DNA from: Chitinophagaceae bacterium
Lineage (GTDB): Bacteria > Bacteroidota > Bacteroidia > Chitinophagales > Chitinophagaceae
Reading direction: 5' to 3'
Length of the DNA stretch: 5,307 nucleotides
Assembly (NCBI GenBank): GCA_947481355.1
Contig: CANKGM010000168.1
Span: 1 to 5,307 of the forward strand
Positions 1 to 5,307 of this stretch are shown here, in pieces. Under the pieces are notes generated by a model. It saw nothing but the letters and a program-made list of their open reading frames with translations. It was not told where the DNA came from and ran no database searches. Made by a program: the position numbers and the translations under genes. The stretch's first letter is position 1; every line of letters begins with the position of its first letter.

Positions 1-17
1 AACCCAATATTAAGATT

Positions 18-446
18 ATGAAAAAAATCATGCTCTTTGCACTTCTCTTTTCAATAACAAGTATTCATGGACAAACACAAGAGAGCGAAAAAATTGAATC
101 GGCTGTTAATTACTTTCTGACAGCATTAAAAAGTGGAGACAGAGAATCTCTACAGAAAATTACCCATGAAAAATTAAGTTATGGTCATTCGAATGGCCGT
201 ATTGAGAACCAACAGGAATTTATCGAAAAACTAGCTACAGGTGTTTCAAAATTTCTTACCGTCAATACTACCAATCAAATAATGTATCATACAAAACACA
301 CGGCAATCATAAGACATCGATTAGATGCAAACGTAATCGATAATGGTAAAGAAAATGAAGTGCATTTAAATGTACTAATGGTTTTTGAAAAAGAAAAAGG
401 AGCCTGGAAACTACTTGCAAGACAAGCAGTAAAAATTATAAATTAA
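18..446 (+). CDS. Exported NTF2-like (SnoaL/DUF4440-type) protein
   Basis: Complete 142-residue protein of unknown specific function. Residues 1-18 form a typical signal peptide (MKK, then a hydrophobic stretch, ending SIHG before Q19), so it is probably released into the periplasm or exported. The rest fits the compact alpha+beta NTF2-like fold. An N-terminal helix (about 23-39, with AVNYFLTALKSGD) is followed by a segment with LSYGHSNGRIE (53-63), then beta-rich stretches (about 86-105 and 114-124), ending in GAWKLLARQAVK (128-139). That closing W-K-L-x-x-R-Q pattern is usual for DUF4440/SnoaL-like proteins. Family members range from enzymes to ligand-binding or non-catalytic proteins, so no reaction can be assigned. 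The ATG at 18 is chosen because it gives the complete signal peptide; its leader is A/T-rich with no Shine-Dalgarno. Only 17 bases lie upstream, so the promoter or operon context is outside the window. The gene converges on the OmpA-like gene. Confidence 0.8.
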   Translation: MKKIMLFALLFSITSIHGQTQESEKIESAVNYFLTALKSGDRESLQKITHEKLSYGHSNGRIENQQEFIEKLATGVSKFLTVNTTNQIMYHTKHTAIIRHRLDANVIDNGKENEVHLNVLMVFEKEKGAWKLLARQAVKIIN

Positions 447-464
447 GTTAGTCAACAACATAAA

Positions 465-497
465 CTAAGAAGGCCTCCAAATTGGAGGCCTTCTTAG
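465..497. terminator. Bidirectional intrinsic terminator between convergent genes
   Basis: The arms 465-479 and 483-497 are perfect reverse complements (15 bp, CTAAGAAGGCCTCCA paired with TGGAGGCCTTCTTAG) around a 3-base loop. The hairpin starts 18 bases after the stop of the NTF2-like gene and 23 bases after the stop of the OmpA-like gene on the other strand, which is where a shared terminator is expected. The flank is only moderately T-rich on either strand (CTATATAAATT on +, TTTATGTTGTTG on -), so termination may be imperfect. Confidence 0.8.
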
Positions 498-520
498 CTA
501 TATAAATTCCTTACGGAATA

Positions 521-1399
521 TTATTTCTTCTCAAGCAACTTGAAGAACTGATCCAATTGCGGAAGGATTACAATACGAGTTCTTCTGTTAGCAGAACGAC
601 CTTCAGCAGTTGAGTTATCAGCGATAGGGCGATACTCAGAACGACCTGCAGCAGTCATTTGCACTGGATTGATTCCGTATTGTTTTTGCAACAAACGAAC
701 AATTGTAGTTGCGCGCTTCACACTGAGATCCCAGTTGTCAGCAACTTCACCACTACCAGCCAATACTACATTATCTGTATGGCCTTCAACCATAAATTCA
801 ATATCAGGTTGATTTTTCAATACTAAAGCAACTTTTCCAAGAACAGACTTAGCTTTTTCATTTACATCCCAGCTACCTGTTTTGAACAATAATTTATCAG
901 AAATATCTACATAAACAACTCCTTTATCAACTTTAATATTGATATCGTTATCACTTAAGTTCCCAATTGCACCTTTAAGGTTCATTACCAAGGCCATATT
1001 AAGTGAATCCTTACGAGCTGCTGCTGATTGAATTGCTTGAATATATGAATCTTTAGAACCTATGTTGTCGAGTGATTTCTTAATACTCTCTGCTTGAGAA
1101 GAAGAGATCACAGAAAGATCTTCAAGTTGCTTCAAAGCAGAATTGTTGTTTTTCTTCAAAAACTCAACCTGCTCTTTCATTGCAGCAAGTTGTGACTCTA
1201 GTTGAGCTAAAGCAATAGCTTTATTACGCTCTAAATCAGTCTTGTCAGTTTTACACGCAGCTAATTCTTGCTGTGCACCAACAAGTGTACTGTTCAAGCC
1301 GTTGTACTTATCATTCAACGCTTGGAATTTTTTTGAACTTACACAAGAGAATAATGTGAAAGCCATAAGCAAAGGCAGGAGATAAAATTTACTTTTCAT
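521..1399 (-). CDS. OmpA-family peptidoglycan-associated lipoprotein
   Basis: A 292-residue envelope lipoprotein predicted to tie the outer membrane to peptidoglycan. From the chosen ATG, residues 1-18 (MKSK plus a hydrophobic core) lead to lipobox LFSC with lipidated Cys19. The residues after it (VSSKK) are not acidic, so the acidic surface-export signal of some Bacteroidota lipoproteins is absent and a periplasm-facing position is likely. Residues about 24-110 are rich in K/E/Q/L and look helical or coiled-coil. Residues about 160-280 are an OmpA C-terminal domain: LLFKTGS (170-176), EGHTDN (205-210), NWDLSVKRA (222-230), GRSEYRPIADN (252-262), NRRTRI (271-276). Asp209 and Arg229 correspond to the diaminopimelate-binding pair known in OmpA. 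The domain also resembles that of MotB, but there is no N-terminal stator helix with its proton-channel Asp, so it is not a motor protein. The ATG at 1402 is equally possible. A longer TTG start at 1432 is unlikely because it lies inside the -7 promoter box. Confidence 0.9.
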   Translation of the reverse strand: MKSKFYLLPLLMAFTLFSCVSSKKFQALNDKYNGLNSTLVGAQQELAACKTDKTDLERNKAIALAQLESQLAAMKEQVEFLKKNNNSALKQLEDLSVISSSQAESIKKSLDNIGSKDSYIQAIQSAAARKDSLNMALVMNLKGAIGNLSDNDINIKVDKGVVYVDISDKLLFKTGSWDVNEKAKSVLGKVALVLKNQPDIEFMVEGHTDNVVLAGSGEVADNWDLSVKRATTIVRLLQKQYGINPVQMTAAGRSEYRPIADNSTAEGRSANRRTRIVILPQLDQFFKLLEKK

Positions 1400-1429
1400 C
1401 ATAATGTTTTTAATAAAATAATCGGTTAA

Positions 1430-1460
1430 CAAATATAATCTTTAAAAATTAAATTTCAAC
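1430..1460 (-). promoter_or_regulatory. Bacteroidota-type promoter of the OmpA-like gene
   Basis: Read on the - strand, GTTG (1460-1457) is followed after exactly 19 bases by TATATTTG (1437-1430). The -7 box matches all fixed positions of the TAnnTTTG consensus, and the spacing fits the 19-21 bp expected from the -33 TTG/TTTG box. Transcription would start near 1422-1425, giving a leader of about 20-25 bases before the ATG at 1402/1399. The gene therefore probably has its own promoter, even though the propeller-phosphoesterase gene lies upstream on the same strand. No GC-rich terminator is visible between the two, so readthrough is also possible. Confidence 0.65.
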
Positions 1461-1492
1461 TTTTAGAATTTATAAAATTAACCACTTTAAGC

Positions 1493-3913
1493 TTACTTTT
1501 CGTCATCCTCTCGGTCTGTGACATGAACAAATGCACTTCTTCTAGGAGCTGGCATAACACTATTTTCACCTTTAACCGCTTTCCAGATCACCTCACTGAA
1601 TTCATAATCATTAACACGATCCTCTTTTGAAAAATCGAAGGCCATACTCTTCTTAGCTGAAGCAGTCATCTTGGTATTTTTCTCATTCAGATCGATATTG
1701 GAAGGTAGAGCCTTAAAGGGGGTTAAGTTAGGAGTCTTACTAAAGCTTCTCCACATCGGTGTGGCGGCTGCATCAAATTGGGACATGGGTGGTAAACCTA
1801 AAATCAATTCGATAGTCCTTAACATTGATGAAGTGCTATAAGCTGTATGGTCAACATATTTACGTTTTACAAATCCACCTGCAACATACGCCGTTGTACG
1901 GTGTGCGTCTATATGATCAGGACCATCTTGTGCATCATCTTCAACAATAAATATGGCAGTCTCTTTCCAAATGGGTGATTTTGACAGATATTCAACCATC
2001 ATACCTACTGATAAATCATTATCTGCCACGTGAGCAAAAGGTGTTGGCCTACCAATACTCAACCCTTCAGTATGATCATTAATAAGACGCATCGTATTCA
2101 ATCTTGGCACCGCGTCATGAGCTAGTAAGGAATCAAATTCACGTTTCCACTGATTAACCCTAGTGGTATCCCGAACTTTTTGGTCCCAACTCGTAAAATA
2201 AGGACAAAAATGCCCTTGAAGAACTGGGATATTGGCTTTGTAATTATCGGCAAACTCTCCATAAGTTCTATAGCTTATGCCATTTCGTTTACATTGGCCC
2301 CAAATGAAATCACCTTTGTTATTTGCAATGGCTCTTGTTCCTTCAGCATTGTATTCACCACCTCTACCACCATAACTAGTTGGCCAATTTTTTTCCAAGA
2401 AGTCGGTTGCATAAGCGCCAAACGTCCAATTATGACCATCTGCGCTCACTTCTCCATCAACATAAAAATTATCAAGCAATACAAATTCGTTTACAAGAGC
2501 ATGTTGATTTGGTGTAATGTGTTCACCAAACAAAACAAGGCTAGTATCTCCATTGCCTGATTTCACATCACCCAATACTTGATCGTAGGTTCGATTCTCC
2601 TTAACTATATAAAAAACATATTTAATGGGGGACTGTTCACCCACTTTCATAGGAATAGGATTCCCAGGTTCCCCCGCAGCGTTGATTTCTTTGTCTTTAG
2701 TATAGGGAGAATTATCATAAACTGCTTTTGAATATAAAGGCATCATTTCTTCCCCAGGCTCATCAACAATAGACATAGTCCCTTTAAATAAGCCACCTAT
2801 GTATTGAACTTCCTTTATTTGAGTTGCATCTGCTTTTTGAAAAGAAACCTTCTGCTCTTTTTGAATAGGGTTGGGCCCAAACGGATTCGCCATAGAATTA
2901 AATCCCTTGCCATTCGCAACAAATATTTTCTTTCCAAGGACTTTAACATTAGTTGGATACCAACCTACTGGTATATATCCCAATGAATTACTCTGCCCAG
3001 GATGTTCAACATCAAATACAGCTAATGAATTATTATCAGCATTCGCTACATAAAGTCGTTCTTCATTTGATGAAAGAGCGACTCCGTTAGTGGTTGCGCC
3101 ACTTGGTGCATCTGCAAATAATGCCGCATTCAATGTTTCAATTACTTTCATATCGCTGGTTCTAATCACAGAAACGGAATTATCATTAGCATTTGCAACA
3201 TATATATAGTCTCCCTTCTTTGTCATGCAAATCTCATTGGGATTATCACCCACCGCTACCCTAGCATTTTCCTGATAATCAGTTGTACTAAGACGAAGCA
3301 CATGATCTGCGCCCCAAACAGATATATATAATTGATCACGCTTTGGAGAAAGCACACAGGCATATCCTTCGGCAGCTAATTTCTTTTTAAAGACAACTTT
3401 CTTGGTCACCAAACTCACTACATATAAGCTACTATCCTCACTCGTCACCACATAAAGCTTATTTGACCTGTTGTCTACAGCAATACCTGTTGGTCCAATT
3501 TTATTAGGCCATGCTTTGCCAAGTGAAAAACTTTCAGCCAGTACAAGTTTATCGCCCTGAATAGCATATTGATTAATACGGTTATCATTCCCTCCAGATG
3601 CATAAAGCGATTTTTCATCATCTGAAAACGTTAAGCCATACCATGACTTAGGAATAACTGTGGTAAAAAGTACTTTTTCAGTTTTAGGATCAATGAGTTG
3701 GATAGATTGAACACTCTGACCATTATTCGTCACCGCCATCCGTTTCCCTGATTGGGAAACAGCAATATTCAATGGCAAATCACCCAATGGAAAACTTCTT
3801 CCAGCTGGAGTTAGTGACCAACCGTTTGGTAATAACACAGGACTAGGGAGCTGTGCCATTGCAAAATGCATTATTAATAAAGCAAATAATAGAATTGAAA
3901 TAGATTTTTTCAT
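1493..3913 (-). CDS. Exported YncE-like beta-propeller / phosphoesterase fusion protein
   Basis: Complete 806-residue protein with signal peptide 1-20 (MKKS, hydrophobic core, AMA before Q21). Residues about 40-340 form a YVTN/YncE-type beta-propeller. Blade repeats of the pattern x-L/I-Y-V-x-N-x-x-x-N/S-x-x-x-V are visible near 57-74, 101-118, 151-168, 192-209, 234-250, 285-301 and 328-335, so about seven blades. Residues about 428-720 match the phosphoesterase family (alkaline-phosphatase superfamily, related to phospholipase C and acid phosphatases). Landmarks are FYIVKENRTYDQVLGD (434-449), SADGHNWTFGAY (490-501), NDH (612-614) and the metal-site-like VEDDAQDGPDHIDAHR (657-672). This agrees with the protein type commonly annotated as bifunctional YncE family protein/alkaline phosphatase family protein. 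The substrate is unknown; phosphate-ester hydrolysis is inferred, and the nucleophile cannot be assigned safely. The charged tail (after about 740) shows no obvious type IX secretion domain, so a periplasmic location is most likely. The ATG start is supported by the signal peptide. Confidence 0.88.
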   Translation of the reverse strand: MKKSISILLFALLIMHFAMAQLPSPVLLPNGWSLTPAGRSFPLGDLPLNIAVSQSGKRMAVTNNGQSVQSIQLIDPKTEKVLFTTVIPKSWYGLTFSDDEKSLYASGGNDNRINQYAIQGDKLVLAESFSLGKAWPNKIGPTGIAVDNRSNKLYVVTSEDSSLYVVSLVTKKVVFKKKLAAEGYACVLSPKRDQLYISVWGADHVLRLSTTDYQENARVAVGDNPNEICMTKKGDYIYVANANDNSVSVIRTSDMKVIETLNAALFADAPSGATTNGVALSSNEERLYVANADNNSLAVFDVEHPGQSNSLGYIPVGWYPTNVKVLGKKIFVANGKGFNSMANPFGPNPIQKEQKVSFQKADATQIKEVQYIGGLFKGTMSIVDEPGEEMMPLYSKAVYDNSPYTKDKEINAAGEPGNPIPMKVGEQSPIKYVFYIVKENRTYDQVLGDVKSGNGDTSLVLFGEHITPNQHALVNEFVLLDNFYVDGEVSADGHNWTFGAYATDFLEKNWPTSYGGRGGEYNAEGTRAIANNKGDFIWGQCKRNGISYRTYGEFADNYKANIPVLQGHFCPYFTSWDQKVRDTTRVNQWKREFDSLLAHDAVPRLNTMRLINDHTEGLSIGRPTPFAHVADNDLSVGMMVEYLSKSPIWKETAIFIVEDDAQDGPDHIDAHRTTAYVAGGFVKRKYVDHTAYSTSSMLRTIELILGLPPMSQFDAAATPMWRSFSKTPNLTPFKALPSNIDLNEKNTKMTASAKKSMAFDFSKEDRVNDYEFSEVIWKAVKGENSVMPAPRRSAFVHVTDREDDEK

Positions 3914-3946
3914 GATGTCAAAATGTTTATGATATTATAAATGTAA

Positions 3947-3976
3947 CAAAGTTGTTATGAATGAACATCTATCAAA
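3947..3976 (-). promoter_or_regulatory. Candidate promoter of the propeller-phosphoesterase gene
   Basis: On the - strand TTTG (3976-3973) is followed after 18 bases by CAACTTTG (3954-3947). This has one mismatch to the Bacteroidota -7 consensus TAnnTTTG and a spacer one base shorter than usual. Transcription would start near 3940, about 27 bases before the ATG at 3913. A second, poorer arrangement lies just upstream (TTTG, 21 bases, ATTATTTG), so the exact box is uncertain. Confidence 0.35.
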
Positions 3977-4102
3977 TAATAATTAAACGTTACCGTTCAT
4001 ACAAAAAAATAGAAATGAAATACGATGAAATAGATATAATTATTAAATTTATAGTGATTTTTTGTAGCCGGTTGCTACCGGAAGTCTTTGTTTTCTCATG
4101 CT

Positions 4103-4136
4103 AACCCTGCTGTTTGTCTAAATAGCAGGGTTTTTT
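4103..4136 (+). terminator. Intrinsic terminator upstream of recA, without an obvious gene
   Basis: AACCCTGCT (4103-4111) pairs perfectly with AGCAGGGTT (4124-4132) around a 12-base loop, and the T-run 4131-4136 follows at once, giving a standard rho-independent terminator on the + strand. Read on the - strand there is no T-run, so it does not serve the divergent gene. No + strand gene is recognised between 446 and this site. It may end a short untranslated RNA, stop antisense transcription from across the propeller-phosphoesterase gene, or act as an attenuator in a long recA leader. Confidence 0.8.
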
Positions 4137-4144
4137 GTGAAAAA

Positions 4145-4185
4145 CACTAAATATTTTAGTGAAAAAAATACTAAAAATATTAGTT
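4145..4185. repeat. Two tandem palindromes, candidate recA operators
   Basis: CACTAAATATTTTAGTG (4145-4161) has perfect 7-base arms around TAT. TACTAAAAATATTAGTT (4169-4185) contains ACTAA/TTAGT arms around five bases. The two 17-mers agree at 13 positions (core ACTAAA-AT-TTAGT), with centres 24 bp apart. They belong to a longer imperfect direct repeat beginning GTGAAAAA (4137-4154 and 4159-4178). The stems are too AT-rich to be convincing RNA hairpins, so DNA binding by a dimeric regulator is the simpler reading. The regulator is not identified. Confidence 0.5.
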
Positions 4186-4211
4186 TATTGATTTTTTAGC
4201 CCCTATCTTTA
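4180..4211 (+). promoter_or_regulatory. Candidate recA promoter
   Basis: TATCTTTA (4204-4211) differs from the Bacteroidota -7 box TAnnTTTG only at the last base, and TTAG (4180-4183) sits 20 bases upstream as a poor -33 match. Transcription would start near 4217, giving a leader of about 14 bases. The proposed -33 box lies inside the second palindrome, so a protein bound there would compete with RNA polymerase. The placement after the 4103-4136 terminator supports a promoter here, but the boxes are weak. Confidence 0.35.
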
Positions 4212-4230
4212 TATTCTTAAATTAAATTAT

Positions 4231-5232
4231 ATGTCAAACAGTGAAAAACTAAAAGCGTTAAAACTAACACTGGATAAGATTGAGAAAGATTATGGTAAGG
4301 GTAGTGTTATGATGATGAATGAGAAAGGAGAAGCCGAAATTGAAGTGATCTCTACCGGTTCTATTGGTCTAGATTCAGCCTTAGGCATAGGAGGATTACC
4401 TAAAGGAAGGGTAATTGAGATTTATGGTCCTGAAAGTTCAGGTAAAACAACAATAGCCATTCATGTAATAGCTGAAGCCCAGAAGAAGGGAGGAATGTGT
4501 GCAATAATTGATGCTGAACATGCTTTTGATAGCGGATACGCTAAGAAATTAGGGGTTGACGTAGACAATTTACTTATATCACAACCAGATTATGGTGAGC
4601 AGGCATTAGAAATTGCTGACAGATTGATACTTTCTGGTGCCCTTGACGTTGTTGTCATTGATTCTGTAGCTGCCTTGGTTCCTAAAAGTGAACTTGAAGG
4701 TGAAATGGGTGATAGCAAAATGGGACTTCATGCAAGGTTAATGAGTCAGGCGTTGAGAAAACTTACAGCAACCATCAGCAAGACGAATACGATTTGTATT
4801 TTCATCAATCAGCTAAGGGAAAAAATTGGTATTGTTTTTGGTAACCCTGAAACAACAACAGGCGGAAATGCACTAAAATTCTACGCTTCTGTTCGATTGG
4901 ATATTCGTAGAGCAGCTCAAATTAAAGATGGTGACGAAGCTATTGGAAATAGAGTAAAAGTGAAAGTGGTAAAAAATAAAGTAGCACCTCCATTCCGTTC
5001 TGCAGAATTTGATATCATTTTTGGAGAAGGAATTTCCAAAACAGGAGAGATTATTGACATGGGGGTAGAACTCGGTATAATTAATAAAAGCGGTAGCTGG
5101 TATAGTTATGGCACGGACAAACTAGGTCAAGGTCGTGATGGAGTTAAGCAATTAATGTTGGACAATCCAGAAATGGCCAATGAGATTGAAGGGAAAATAA
5201 GAGAAAAAATTAAAGAAATGCAGGCATCATAA
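4231..5232 (+). CDS. recA: RecA recombinase
   Basis: Complete 333-residue RecA, the ATP-dependent strand-exchange protein that forms filaments on single-stranded DNA for recombinational repair; in many bacteria it also triggers self-cleavage of LexA-type repressors. Numbering matches E. coli RecA over the core. Seen here: Walker A GPESSGKT (66-73, Lys72), catalytic Glu96 in DAEHAFD (94-100), Walker B with Asp144 in VVVIDSVAALVP, DNA-binding loop L1 EGEMGDSKMG (156-165), loop L2 beginning at Q194 with F203 and GNPETTTGG (204-212), subunit-interface KFYASVRLDIRR (216-227), and the KNK motif with Lys248/Lys250. The C-terminal domain ends in a basic/mixed helix (KIREKIKEMQAS) without the long acidic tail of the 353-residue E. 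coli protein. The ATG at 4231 gives the N-terminus MSNSEKLKALKLTLDKIEKDYGKGSVM usual for this phylum. No Shine-Dalgarno is seen. Terminators at 4103-4136 and 5256-5292 suggest a single-gene unit. Confidence 0.99.
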   Translation: MSNSEKLKALKLTLDKIEKDYGKGSVMMMNEKGEAEIEVISTGSIGLDSALGIGGLPKGRVIEIYGPESSGKTTIAIHVIAEAQKKGGMCAIIDAEHAFDSGYAKKLGVDVDNLLISQPDYGEQALEIADRLILSGALDVVVIDSVAALVPKSELEGEMGDSKMGLHARLMSQALRKLTATISKTNTICIFINQLREKIGIVFGNPETTTGGNALKFYASVRLDIRRAAQIKDGDEAIGNRVKVKVVKNKVAPPFRSAEFDIIFGEGISKTGEIIDMGVELGIINKSGSWYSYGTDKLGQGRDGVKQLMLDNPEMANEIEGKIREKIKEMQAS

Positions 5233-5255
5233 TTTGCAGTTGGTGCTTTGTTTAG

Positions 5256-5292
5256 AACCGCATTCAGCATTCAAGCTGGATGCGGTTTTTTT
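5256..5292 (+). terminator. Intrinsic terminator of recA
   Basis: A 13-bp stem, AACCGCATTCAGC (5256-5268) with GCTGGATGCGGTT (5275-5287), includes one T-G wobble and closes a 6-base loop. It is followed by a T-run (5286-5292) and more T-rich sequence. It begins 23 bases after the recA stop. No coding sequence is visible from here to the end of the window. Confidence 0.92.
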
Positions 5293-5307
5293 GTTTTATT
5301 TTCACAA

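Larger units (their letters stand above)
3914..4230. other. Divergent intergenic region upstream of recA
   Basis: 317 bases without a convincing gene, lying between the start of the - strand propeller-phosphoesterase gene and the start of recA. It is very AT-rich apart from two GC islands: a short dyad at 4064-4081 and the terminator at 4103-4136. The dyad can fold as CCGGT/ACCGG (4068-4072 with 4077-4081) or, exclusively, as GTAGC/GCTAC (4064-4068 with 4074-4078). The region also contains a candidate - strand promoter (3947-3976), tandem palindromes (4145-4185) and a candidate recA promoter (4180-4211). A 47-codon + strand reading frame (3961-4104) looks like translated AT-rich spacer and is not called as a gene. 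Confidence 0.8.

Noticed and set aside
521..1399. Flagellar or gliding stator (MotB-like) identity for the OmpA-family protein
   Set aside because: The C-terminal domain resembles MotB, but the N-terminus is a lipoprotein signal with Cys19 and a coiled coil, not a transmembrane helix carrying the proton-channel Asp. There is also no MotA-like neighbour.
1433..1492. Possible terminator between the two - strand genes
   Set aside because: Only weak AT-only dyads (such as TAAGCTTA) are present, with no GC-containing stem followed by a T-run. The propeller-phosphoesterase transcript has no clear terminator here.
2180..2560. 126-codon + strand open frame inside the propeller-phosphoesterase gene
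   Set aside because: It lies wholly antisense to a strongly supported coding region, and its product has no recognisable domain or export signal.
2804..3053. Two overlapping 60-codon + strand frames
   Set aside because: Both are antisense shadows of the propeller domain in different frames and show no protein-like features.
4145..4185. CRISPR-like repeats or a second terminator upstream of recA
   Set aside because: There are only two imperfect copies with no spacers, and the AT-only stems lack a following T-run, so an operator-like reading fits better.

Overview
The window looks like a chromosomal stretch from an AT-rich member of the Bacteroidota, most likely Sphingobacteriia/Chitinophagia-like, though the genus cannot be told from sequence alone. 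Three things point this way: RecA has a Bacteroidota-style N-terminus, the starts lack Shine-Dalgarno sequences and are preceded by A/T-rich leaders, and one promoter closely fits the Bacteroidota consensus (-33 TTG/TTTG, about 19-21 bp, -7 TAnnTTTG).

Layout, left to right. (1) A + strand gene for a small exported NTF2-like/DUF4440-type protein (18-446). (2) A near-perfect hairpin at 465-497, between convergent genes and probably a shared bidirectional terminator. (3) A - strand gene for an OmpA-family lipoprotein (521-1399) with its own promoter at 1430-1460. (4) A - strand gene for an exported two-domain protein, a YncE/YVTN-type beta-propeller fused to a phosphoesterase/alkaline-phosphatase-superfamily domain (1493-3913). 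(5) A 317-bp divergent intergenic region (3914-4230). It holds a candidate promoter for the propeller-phosphoesterase gene, a strong + strand intrinsic terminator with no recognised gene in front of it, and two tandem AT-rich dyads just upstream of recA. (6) recA (4231-5232), complete, followed by a strong intrinsic terminator.

The genes do not form an obvious pathway. The first three encode exported proteins of the envelope or periplasm, and recA is an independent housekeeping unit with a terminator on each side. The coding content is ordinary. I see no mobile element, CRISPR array, tRNA, rRNA or defence system, and no evidence for a new multi-gene system. The part most worth a second look is the recA upstream region, where the paired dyads overlap the proposed promoter and the orphan terminator suggests either a short + strand transcript or insulation of recA.
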